Source: Porites lobata (lineage: Eukaryota; Cnidaria; Anthozoa; Scleractinia; Poritidae). Taken from it: a stretch of 64,000 nucleotides of DNA. The stretch lies in the NCBI GenBank assembly GCA_942486035.1, contig CALNXK010000044.1, positions 310,001 through 374,000 on the forward strand, written 5' to 3'. Shown here in pieces: positions 55,540-64,000 of the stretch. Each line of letters opens with the position of its first letter. Position 1 is the first letter of the stretch. A program made the translations under genes and the position numbers. A model generated the notes under the pieces. It saw nothing but the letters and a program-made list of their open reading frames with translations, was not told where the DNA came from and did not search any database.

Positions 55540-57383
55540 AAGACTTTTGCAGGGACTGATCAAACAATGTGAAGTAAAGTTTAGTTGCGATATTTCGACT
55601 GGCCAATAGCAGTCTTCATAAGGTTTATTGAGATATCACGAATTTACAGAAATATATATGAAGTAAAATAATGACGGGAAATTACATATAGTATGACGTG
55701 GTATGGTGTGGCTACTTTAAAAAGACAAGATAACAAAAAAATAAAAGATATACTATTAATATATAGTTACAGTTCATCACGTTTATTAATGCCCAGAGAC
55801 TCAATTGTCTTAGCTTTGTGGATAAGGTGGGCTTCACGTGCTTTCCTGAAAGAATAACGCCCATTTTTAAGTTTTTCAATAGGAATCAAAAGCATATGAT
55901 TGTCGGAATGATTACTGGTTGAGAAAGTGTTCTGAAACTGCAGTATGGATGTAATTACCAGTAGGGTTGAGTATAGGTCGTCTGTGTTCATTAAAACGGT
56001 CTTTGAGGCGAAGTTTAGTTTCTCCAATATCCTGTAGATTACACAGGCGACATTGAATCAAATAGATAACATTAAAAGTTTCACAAGCTAAGTGATATGA
56101 GATTTGATGTGGTGGGTCTCACCTGTAGAATGAAAAGTGTATTGATTACGGCCATGTTCAATATAGGGACAGGTGGTGCAATTCCTGTTGTTGCACCGAA
56201 AGGAACCGGGGGTGGGTCGGGAGTTACTGGTATCGGCACTGTTAGTTAACTGGGATCTAACGAGGATGTCGCTAATATTTTTTACAACGGCGATAAGCTA
56301 CTAACGGAAGGTTTTTAAAAACATTTCTACAACGATCTGATGACTACAGCGTGTTAGAATGCTTGTGAATGATATGCGCGAGGTTAGGTAATGCTGGATT
56401 ATAAGTAATGACGAAAGGGGTGGTTTCAGTCTGTGTCTTCGGTTTTTTGTAAGTGCGTCATTTTGAAGAATGTCGGAAGCTTGTTGTATTTGGATCTTAA
56501 GAAAGGTTTTGTCGTAGCCGCGATTAGCAAGGTAATCTATAAGTTCGTTAGTACGTAGTTTGTAATTGTCTGGGTTAGAGCATATGCGACGGAGGCGAAG
56601 TGCAAGGCTAAAAGGAATAGCCCGTTTGGTATGTTGAGGGTGACGGGATGAAACTAGTAAATACTGGTGTTTGTCAGTAGGTTTAGTATAAAGATCTGTT
56701 TCTATGGAGCCATCCTTGACTAAAACCATGACATCAAGGAATGATATGTTACTAGGTGAATGCGAACAAGTGAACTTGAGGGTGGAGTGTAAGTTATTAT
56801 TTAATCAACAAATGTTTTCAGTTTCTCTGGACCTTCAGTCTAGATCATGAAAATATCGTCGAAAAATCTAAGCCACAAGTATGGTTGATGGGGTGAGTTA
56901 AGGAGAGCGTCGCGTTCAAATTTACCAAAAAAAAATTAGCGTAGGAAGGAGCCATACACGTGCATACTCAACCCTACTGGTAATTACATCCATACTGCAG
57001 TTTCAGAACACTTTCTGACCAGTAATCATTCCGACAATTATATGCTCTTGATTCCTATTGAAAAACTTAAAAATGGGCGTTATTCTTTCAGGAAAGCACG
57101 TGAAGCCCACAAAGCTAAGACAATTGAGTCTCTGGGCATTAATAAACGTGATGAACTGTAACTATACATAGAATATGTTTAATTTTTTTGTTATCTTGTC
57201 TTTTTTAAAGTAGCCGCCCCGGCGTCATATTATATGTAATTTCCGGTCATTATTTTACTTCATATATATTTCTGTAAATTTGTGATATCTCAATAAACCT
57301 GATGAAGACTGGTTTTGGCCATTCGAATATCGCAACTAAACTCTATTTCACGTTGTTTGATCAGTCCCTGCAAAAGTCTTTAT
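55540..57383 (-). mobile_element. Penelope-like element with inverted 3' ends
   Basis: The minus-strand coding region is flanked by inverted copies of its own 3' end (55540-55985 and 56956-57383). Termini read AAGACTTTTGCAGGGACTGA and its inverse. It lies about 140 bp downstream of the astacin stop codon. The right arm contains a plus-strand copy of the ORF tail (IPIEKLKNGRYSFRKAREAH...ESLGINKRDEL). Confidence 0.78.
55767..56990 (-). pseudogene. Penelope-like RT plus GIY-YIG endonuclease, degenerate
   Basis: From about 56990 downward: MAPSYANIFLGKFERDALLN, LRFFDDIFMIWTEGPEKLKT (active-site Asp-Asp), then ISFLDVMVLVKDGS, LYTKPTDKHQYLLVSSRHPQ and IPFSLALRLRRICSN, all typical of Penelope-like RT. 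Next come RCNNRNCTTCPYIEHG and YLIQCRLCNLQDIGETKLRF, the GIY-YIG nuclease with the usual Tyr before Ile-Gly replaced by Asp, and IEKLKNGRYSFRKAREAHLI to the end at 55767. Frameshifts and stops interrupt it. The N-terminal part of RT is missing. Confidence 0.82.
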
Positions 57384-57650
57384 GATATGTTATCAATCTG
57401 AATGAAAATCATCAGCATCATCATCATACTTCGACTTCTTTCGAGCGTATTGCCAAACCGTCTCTCTCTTTACAGGGTGTCATTTGCTTCCTGTTTCAAT
57501 TTAATGTAATGAATACCCTACCGCCTGTTAAGTTAATAGCTCCCTTAAGTTATTTTCAGCATGGATGTGGTATTTCTTCATTATTATTATCCTTATTATT
57601 ATCATCATCATAAGCATTTTTTAGCATTAACATTAAAATTAGCATTAGCA
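57384..57650. other. No recognised feature
   Basis: AT-rich DNA with short ATC/ATT-rich patches. Confidence 0.4.
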
Positions 57651-57656
57651 TTATTA

Positions 57657-57708
<52 letters not shown>

Positions 57709-57715
57709 CATTGTC
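57651..57715. repeat. (ATT)n microsatellite
   Basis: Trinucleotide array; the poly-Leu frame across it is an artefact. Confidence 0.96.
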
Positions 57716-58891
57716 ACTATTATTTATTGTCATATTTTTTTAGTAAGCTTATTACAAAAACTCATCTGCTCTTCTTTGTTTCTTCTCTGTAGATTACGAT
57801 GCACATGAGTGAGATCTCACTATATTATAGTTGTATGAGTTATTGCTTCTGCTTTAATGTAAGGTTAAAACTTGTCACTAAGGGCTTAGTTTGTCCACTA
57901 AGAATATGCCAGTCGCTTTTTGTATTTTTGAATTTAGAAACATTGAGTAGGAAAGTAGTTAATAGGCGAAGGGGATTCATGGGCAGGGACGCAGGAATAA
58001 TTCGCCACTCCATAAAGGACGAGGAGAGTGGGTACAAACATTTTTAGGTTGGAACGTTTGGGTGGATAGACGTTAGCTGCGGTTAGTTAATGGTATCTTA
58101 AGGAAACCTTAAATAATCAGTGCCTTAGCTGTTGTCCACCCGACAATCCCAGAAAAATTTGCGCCAAAGGCTTGTCCCAAAACAATAACAGCCGAATAGA
58201 AACTAGTCAACAAACCTGCGTATAATCATGCATTTCTCTTAAGTCGCTATTGAGTGATTTTCATAACATTTTTTGTGATTTCTAGTGGCATGAAATAAAA
58301 TTGCTTTTATTTTAGAATTTAAGTAGTTCTGTTTTTCCAGTTGTTTTCCCAGCTTGACAAACATGTGCAATCTAGACTTTTGTGTTAATAGAATTTTGCT
58401 GGGCAGTAAATGTTCTTTCTTGTTCCTTGTTTGGCACATAAATATAAAGTACGTGTCGTAAGCTTGACCTCGCGTTTATTATTTCCCTACTTTCAGCAAA
58501 GCGAAGTATTTCGGTATAGTAATATCGTATAGTAATCTCGTACCCAAATCTTTTCAGCTTAAGACAGAGTGAGATCTGGGTAACAGATTTCTACAAACTG
58601 GACTGAAATAATTTGTTTGCTGAGATTAGTTGGTAGAAGACTGTTCAGACTAGGGAAGATGAAAGCCGGAAAAAAAGTCAAAGATCACGAGAACGGTTCT
58701 GCAGCTTATGTTGGGTGCTCCCTGATCGTGCCCGCACGATCGTTGGTTTTCCGCGTTTACAAATTGTAGCTGTAAAAATGGAGCGAATTTTTCTATTGGT
58801 CGGTAATTCAAAATATTAGCGGATCCCCATACCTAAAAGAAAATGGAAACCTATCGATGGCAGAAAATTTGGTTATGACGTCAACGTATAA
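57716..58891. other. No gene recognised
   Basis: AT-rich. Around 58690-58830 a diverged stretch (TTCTGCAGCTTATGTTGGG, then TTGGTTTTC and TTTCTATTGGTC) resembles the 268-bp MITE interior. Otherwise nothing. Confidence 0.4.
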
Positions 58892-58973
58892 CCTGAATTT
58901 CATCCGATTACTTCGAGTCGTTATTCCTTGCTGAGACGAGAAAACGACTCGAAGCAATCGGATGAAATTCAGG
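58892..58973. mobile_element. Small hairpin with 31-bp arms
   Basis: CCTGAATTTCATCCGATTAC... (58892-58922) faces its inverse (58943-58973) with one mismatch and a 20-bp loop. Fold-back MITE. Confidence 0.7.
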
Positions 58974-59224
58974 CTAGTCAGCGTACGCCCGTAGGTCCGT
59001 ACAGACTCTGGAGTAGGGGTAAAAAACTCAGCGGGGTAGGGAAAGGAGTCCCAGACATGTACGTTGCGTTTCGTTTTGGCCCAAAACCAACCATTTTATG
59101 GGTAACCAACGGAATTGCTCGAGTGAAAATCTAGATTAAACTTTCTTTTGTTCGATTAACGACAAAATTTTCGGAAAGAAGGCTTTGCTTTTCGGGGCTT
59201 GGTCGGGCTTTTGTTTAAACTCCA

Positions 59225-59463
59225 GGGCCGAGTTGTTCAAAGCTGGGTTAAGATAACCCGGGGTTAGCGCGAGATTTGAATTCAGATTTGAAAGCTTAAA
59301 AGACATTTCAGTTTTAGTTCTTTTTGTCTACAAGTTGATTATTGGAAGCTCTAAAATAGTACAGAAAAATATGCGAGAAAATGCTTTTGAACACAAGAAA
59401 AAGAAACCCAGGTTAAATTTAACCCCGGGTTAAGCGTTAATCGGCCTTCGAACAACTGGGCCC
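59225..59463. mobile_element. MITE with GGGCCNAGTTGTTC termini, 239 bp
   Basis: Starts GGGCCGAGTTGTTCAAAG and ends CTTCGAACAACTGGGCCC. Inner blocks GGGTTAAGATAACCCGGGG and AACCCCGGGTTAAGCG are also mutually inverted. A related end occurs near 22330. Non-coding; target duplication not clear. Confidence 0.7.
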
Positions 59464-61180
59464 AGGAACAACCTAGTGTCCTCCCCTACTCAGGCCACTT
59501 AAGAGCGGATGTCTGTAAATATCGACCAGGGGTGGGAAAAATAAAAATTTCGAAAAATCCAAAAAAAATTCAGTGGACTACCCTAGGTACCTTATTTATG
59601 AAAATATAAATTTTACTTTCATCGGTTAAATATTTTTGCAATACAGCGAGTGTAAAGATTGACCGCTTCATGGCCTCCACCGGGCCGCTTTTTCGGGACG
59701 CGCGACAGGGTAACGAAAAGAGCTCGATTTTAGTCTAATCCAAACATCATTCAATTCACAATGCTTATCATCGTATTAAAGGGTTTTTAAGATACTTTTT
59801 GAGTGGTAATAGGCTTCAATTGATTGCAACCAGAATATTTTACAGATTTTAAGATTCTTGAATAATTTTGAGGATTTCACCCGAGCAAAATTTTGTCGAA
59901 ATTCGAAGGCCTAAAATTCAATCCGATACATCGTTTTAAGAAGAAATAGATATCTGACATTAAAAAGCAATCTTTAAGCTTTCGAAATATGGGTTCAAAA
60001 CTTTGGGCAACATGTGAAATGAGTTTTTGGGAAAGCGAAATTCAGGGAGCACTTGAGTGAAATTTGACCTATCTGACTTGACAGTTATGAGCATCGGCGT
60101 GACACGGTGAATTCTAAAACAAATCTTTCAGCCAAGATACGTTTAATTCAGGCGATTCCAAGTGCCACAATGATACACACGTAATTGAAAAAAAGTAAGA
60201 TGGAAAATTGTATCTCAATGTTTAGCCAAAAAGAAGGTCAAATCCCGGCTTTTTATTGTAACGTGGCTTCACACTATAAATGTAAACATGAAGGTCAAGT
60301 ACTCGTATCACGACTCAGCAGAGTGTTTAAACTTTACACCAAATATCGATCCTGTTTAGCAAATAATCAGGTGAGCAATATTTTTGTTTGTACCTTATGT
60401 CCTTGCTTGTCTTTATGACCGCAAAACTAAGGAAAACTCAGAAAACTGCAGCGATACGCCCGCGCGCTCGACGGGGCACTCGACGTGTGTCAAGGAATGC
60501 TGTTAGGTGAGTCGAGAATGCGTTACATAACATAACACGTGCAAAAGGATCACAGAGATTCTTTATAGCAAAACTTCTAGATTAAAAAAAAAAGTACCGT
60601 TGTGATAGGTACGAAAGAGATGCCTTTTCTGTATATGTGTAAGTGGTAGTTAAGCTTTTGCACATTGTGCTAACATGCTTGGAACAAGTTTATAGTGAGG
60701 AACAAGCAGTTTTAAAGCACTATTAGAGCATCTAAGTGGTAGTTTCCTTATTTTTCAAAGAAAATAGACATCAAAATGTAAAAAAAAAAAAGATTTAAGA
60801 AACAAATTCGGACTGCCACGCTTAATATACAGTTGTTTAGAGGACACCGTTGTTGTTATAACACTCGTTTTATACTTCTTGTCAGCGTATAAAATAAATA
60901 AAAAGGCCTCATGAGAAAATTTATCTTAGCGTTTTTTTTTTGGTGGGGGTGGGTGGGTGGGTGTGTGAGACCGAGAATATCAATAGCGAAACAAACCGGA
61001 AAACGGAAGGAGTTGCGGGAATGTTCCAGCTCTGTGCCTACGTTTTTCGGGTGGGCTTCCCCTTTGTTCGTTTCCTCTTTTTTTCTTTCGAGTTTTCAGG
61101 CGAGCGGAGGCAGGTGATAACCTCGTCCCCAGGAGAAGAGTAAACAGCAGAAAAAAAATATAATTACGTCATTTTTTTCC
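59464..61180. other. No gene recognised
   Basis: AT-rich non-coding DNA. The 77-codon frame at 60185 and the two overlapping frames at 60911-61143 show no recognisable domain. Confidence 0.45.
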
Positions 61181-61194
61181 CGCTCCTTTCCCTG

Positions 61195-61413
61195 TAGCCT
61201 GCGTGGCAAGCGTTTCCGTGCTGTTTCGGAGAAAAGGGCGAGGATCGAGAGTCAAAGAGCGCGCCGAAAATGGCGCGAGTAAAAGAACGGAAGGAAACTT
61301 CCTTCCTTCCCCTTCCCTCCCCTTTTTACATCTCGTTCCATTTTTCTCGCGGAGAAAATCCCGTTCCTCGTCTTTGCTCCGAAAACAAACGGAAACGCTT
61401 GCTACGTGGGCTA
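61195..61413. mobile_element. MITE of the TAGCCTGCG family with 9-bp target duplication
   Basis: Starts TAGCCTGCGTGGCAAGCGTT and ends with the imperfect inverse (AACGCTTGCTACGTGGGCTA). Flanks CTTTCCCTG on both sides (61186-61194, 61414-61422). 219 bp. It carries a TTCGGAG...CTCCGAA inner arm. Confidence 0.87.
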
Positions 61414-61670
61414 CTTTCCCTGTCGCTTCAAGCCGGCGCCCACTTTGTCTTTCGTTCGCCTGCAAAACGCGAAAAATAGTGCATGTTTTGTAGGTTAGTT
61501 TTCTCTTAGTTTGTGTGTAATTTTTCTTATATTAGTTTTTTCATATATGGATTATTTTGTCTACTTTCCACCCAACCCCGACTTCACATTTCTATTGGTC
61601 AACCCCTTACTAAAAGTATTAGCTCGTGTTCTTTTTTCCCTTTTCAAGAGTCACACTTTTTCCACTAAGA

Positions 61671-62596
61671 TTAGCCCAAGGATGTGCAAGAGCGGGCAGC
61701 CACAAGTTCTGAAATAAAATCCAGATATGGCTTTTTCCTGTGCCTAGATGATGTATCCTCCATGTTGAAGTGATAGCAGATCTCACGAAGCTGAGCTACA
61801 GTCAGCTTACTGAGCTTTTTGGTCGAGCTCATCGCACAGAGGTTCCACGTGTCGTATACTATGGGGTGCACCGATGTGCATTGCATCAGGATTGTGTTGC
61901 GTGTAATTAAGAAAGCTTCTTCGTCTTCGGCTGCTTGGTTGTCAGTTTCTTCCTCTTCGTCGTCCTCCGCCGGAGTAGCAGCATGGCGAAGTTTCGCGGC
62001 TGTTCTGGAGAAAAAGCTCTGGATCTGCCCCGCGGTTAAGAACTCGTCCACCTTGAATCGGCGCTCGCCTCTTTCGTTGCGCGCATACCGCATTTCCCGT
62101 GCTACTTGTTCAGGGTCAGCCTTATGGCCCGTCTCCTGACCAATTCTAAACTTATCCCCCAAGTACTTCCTCTGGTCTTCCGTAAATCTCGCTGTTTTCT
62201 TAGATCCTTTTAGGGCCCAGCCTTTCTGTAGTGACTCAACAGCTTCACATTGTTCAGCCTGGACGACGAGAGTAGGCTGAGCACTGTCTCCGACGGTAAG
62301 CTTCTCTGCATAAAGAAGGACCGCTTGATCTAACAAGTTGTATTTCCTGTGCGGTCGCAAGCAGCACTGACCAAACATGATGTGGTTTTCGAGGTTCGAA
62401 TACCTTTGATAGCTCTTTATGCAGCCATCCACTGGGCAACAGAAAAGGCCACTGTCTTCAGCAATCTCTTCATCGACCCTCTTACTGCTGATCTGCGATT
62501 CTGTCGCTTTTGCCGACGGTTTCTTTTCCCAGCATAGGACAAAGTCTCCAGGTGACAATTCGAACACGTACGACAGACAAGGTAGCTTACTCGGTA
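61671..62596 (-). CDS. DDE-like gene, last exon: zinc finger and C-terminal helical region
   Basis: Acceptor TTCTTTCAG; enters in phase 1; ends at a stop at 61671 after ARSCTSLG (308 codons plus the split one). It begins VPSKLPCLSYVFELSPGDFV, then SGLFCCPVDGCIKSYQRYSN and LENHIMFGQC (finger with ligands C-x4-C-x12-H-x5-C). It continues with FTEDQRKYLGDKFRIGQETG, DEFLTAGQIQSFFSRTAAKL (homeodomain-like helices), a DDEEEETD acidic run and KLTVAQLREICYHFNM, SAP-like in pattern. The finger and SAP-like motif suggest DNA binding. Confidence 0.78.
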
Positions 62597-64000
62597 CTGA
62601 AAGAAGAAAAAGGGGATGAATACCATTAGTAAGCATCATCACGTGGCAACCTCCCTATGAAAAAAGGTAATGGATGTTTAGCTAACCTTGTAGTCGGGAC
62701 CAGGGGACAGATTTTCCAGGTCCAACGTCAAAGGCCTTCCATACGGTTACTTGATTGTCATCTCCGTAAGCAAAGTTATTAATGGTGCTGATTCCTTCCC
62801 AGCGTCCTGGTCCCTCCACCTGTAATAGTCATAATAGCACGTGATGCTTTAGATAGTCTGTCCTACAACAATTATAGTAACTTTTTACCTATAATTCTGA
62901 GTAGTCGGATGCAATTACCTGCTGGCTCTGATCTGAGGAACTGGTGACAAGAGCCACTCGCACACCGTTTATGCCCCTGTGAGACAACATAGCGTCATGG
63001 AATTCCCGCGCAGTAACCACATTATGGCCTTCGTTGACATAGCGGCGAACATGCGCCTTCACAGTTGCTGCTTTACGATCGCACGCACCCTTCCCACCTT
63101 GGGGATCGCTGAAGTCTACCCTTTTTACGCGGATGCCGGTTTCCCCTGCCATCAGGCGACATGCTGATACCATGGCAACGCTGTGATAACAGCCGGCGTT
63201 ATCTTGCCTCAGCGCTGCTGTCTCAATCTCTGGGTGCTCACGTTTGAGGGTCTCCAGGGTGTGGCGTAAAAGCTGGATCACGCTGTTTGCATCTTGGCTA
63301 CAGTCTTCCACGATGTGGACAAAGGTCTGGTGCTGTAACGTCGCATTAACTCTTCGCACAACCACACTAATATGCCAAGAGATACCTCGTTTCCCAAACC
63401 AGTCGGCTTGGGTTTCTCGATATCTCTGTGGCAGCCACTTCATAGCCCAGTCTTGGGTTATAAGTACCTTTGTCTCGTCTAGGTCCTCAAGGACGGTTGT
63501 GCGCGCCTTGTCTTGTTGCAGAGACCTCAGCTGATGCGCTTTCCAAGCTTGTATCGCTTGTACTGCATTCTGGTGAGTGTAGAGAAGGTCGTCACGCATA
63601 TCCTCGGGGATGGTGGAATTCTTAGACAGAGCTTCTTCTATTTCCTTCAATGCAGATTTCAGCTCCTCGCACTGGAGACAGCTGTTTCCATGATCGTGTT
63701 GACACTCAACGCAGAGAGATTTATCATTTGGGTCACTCAGTGCGTAAGCGATACAGTGGTCAGGTACATTTGCTTCAGCTGTCAGGTGCACCTGTGTTTG
63801 AATAAATAAATTAATAAATTAATTAATAAGAGAAATGTAATTAAATTCATCTCCACTGGAAAATCTATAAGCGGGTTGACATTATCATAGAAGTACTATG
63901 GCCCTTTAATATCAGTCATCTATTGTATCATCTTTAACATCACCTAGTTTTGTCGATATCTTTTGACGTCTTTTCGTAGCGCATTTCAAGCTCGGCAGTG
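61671..64000 (-). CDS. RNase H/DDE-like protein with Cys-rich and C2H2/C2HC fingers (gene span, 5' end outside window)
   Basis: Three well-supported exons (63791-62919, 62819-62687, 62596-61671) join in frame with GT-AG sites, and a fourth partial one (64000-63944) is likely. Domains: Cys-x2-Cys/Cys-x2-Cys cluster; RNase H-like region with acidic motifs QDWAMKWLP, RQDNAGCYHS and DFSDPQGGKGACDRKAA; WEGISTINNFAYGDD segment; C2H2/C2HC finger (CPVDGC...H); helix-rich FTEDQRKYL...QIQSFFSRTAAK; acidic stretch. No frameshift or stop anywhere. The spacing of Asp residues recalls DDE transposases or nucleases, an inference. I recall similar multi-copy cnidarian proteins but no named function. No terminal repeats are visible in the window. 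Confidence 0.7.
62687..62819 (-). CDS. DDE-like gene, middle exon
   Basis: Acceptor CTATTACAG, donor GTTAGC; phase 0 in, 1 out; 133 nt, too short to stand out as an open frame. It encodes VEGPGRWEGISTINNFAYGD, then DNQVTVWKAFDVGPGKSVPW. In-frame joins on both sides support it. Confidence 0.75.
62919..63791 (-). CDS. DDE-like gene, exon with Cys-rich cluster and RNase H-like core
   Basis: Ends at donor CAG|GTAATT, phase 0. The start is either acceptor CAAACACAG|GTG (63791) or CTGACAG|CT (63778). The latter fits the upstream partial exon's phase. Visible: VPDHCIAYALSDPNDKSLCV, C27-x2-C30...C38-x2-C41, coiled-coil-like helix (ELKSALKEIEEALSK), QDWAMKWLPQRYRETQADWF, KRGISWHISVVVRR, RQDNAGCYHSVAMVSACRLM, VKRVDFSDPQGGKGACDRKA. 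Asp114, Asp197 and Asp226/229 (numbered from 63791) are candidate metal ligands. Confidence 0.8.
63944..64000 (-). CDS. DDE-like gene, probable upstream exon (partial)
   Basis: On the minus strand a frame reading LPSLKCATKRRQKISTKL ends at donor CTAG|GTGATG in phase 1, which matches the phase of the acceptor at 63778 in the next exon. The basic composition resembles a nuclear-targeting segment. Only 57 nt lie in the window, so this is tentative. Confidence 0.4.

Noticed and set aside
61819..62619. Several plus-strand frames and smaller minus frames
   Set aside because: They overlap the well-supported minus-strand exon of the DDE-like gene and carry no motif of their own.

Overview
This is eukaryotic genomic DNA. 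It is AT-rich, with phase-matched GT-AG introns, pol III-type tRNA genes and many transposon remnants. The organism is most likely a cnidarian, probably an anthozoan such as a stony coral. That is an inference from the mix of an astacin protease with uromodulin-type D8C domains, DIRS, Penelope-like and Crypton-like elements, and dense MITEs. No bacterial operons, CRISPR arrays or rRNA genes are visible.

Layout. 0.2-10 kb: tRNA-Ala-derived repeats, an intact tRNA-Pro(AGG), and a decayed DIRS-type tyrosine-recombinase retrotransposon on the minus strand (2.7-8.56 kb). Its gag is split by a 1.39-kb TTAA-flanked element, and it abuts a truncated tRNA-Pro(TGG). 10.5-12.2 kb: a decayed LINE ORF1 with zinc knuckles (minus). 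12.6-17.7 kb: a 5.1-kb unit bounded by long imperfect inverted repeats, with no recognisable protein. 18.3 kb: a tRNA-Ile(GAT)-like gene. 19.2-25.3 kb: two Penelope-like copies in inverted orientation. 26.7-55.4 kb: one plus-strand host gene of at least 11 exons. 55.5-57.4 kb: another Penelope-like element just downstream of that gene. 57.5-61.4 kb: mostly unassigned DNA with MITEs. 61.7-64.0 kb: an intact multi-exon minus-strand gene that runs off the right edge.

Host gene. The eleven exons have matching splice phases and sum to 1572 nt, exactly 524 codons including the stop. They encode a secreted astacin metalloprotease: signal peptide, propeptide with a Phe-Glu-Gly-Asp aspartate switch, complete zinc site and Met-turn, then two [proline linker microexon + D8C exon] modules. 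The D8C exons are nearly identical, so the tail duplicated recently. The introns carry MITEs, LINE fragments, a Crypton-like recombinase remnant and microsatellites.

Right-edge gene. Three exons, plus a likely fourth, join in frame. They encode a protein with a Cys-rich finger, an RNase H/DDE-like region with conserved acidic motifs, a C2H2/C2HC finger and a helix-rich C-terminus. It looks like a transposase-derived or transposon-encoded family with no function I can name, and is the best candidate here for an undescribed system.

Several MITE families show readable target-site duplications (9 to about 11 bp, and TTAA). One is a perfect 96-bp palindrome between 9-bp duplications.
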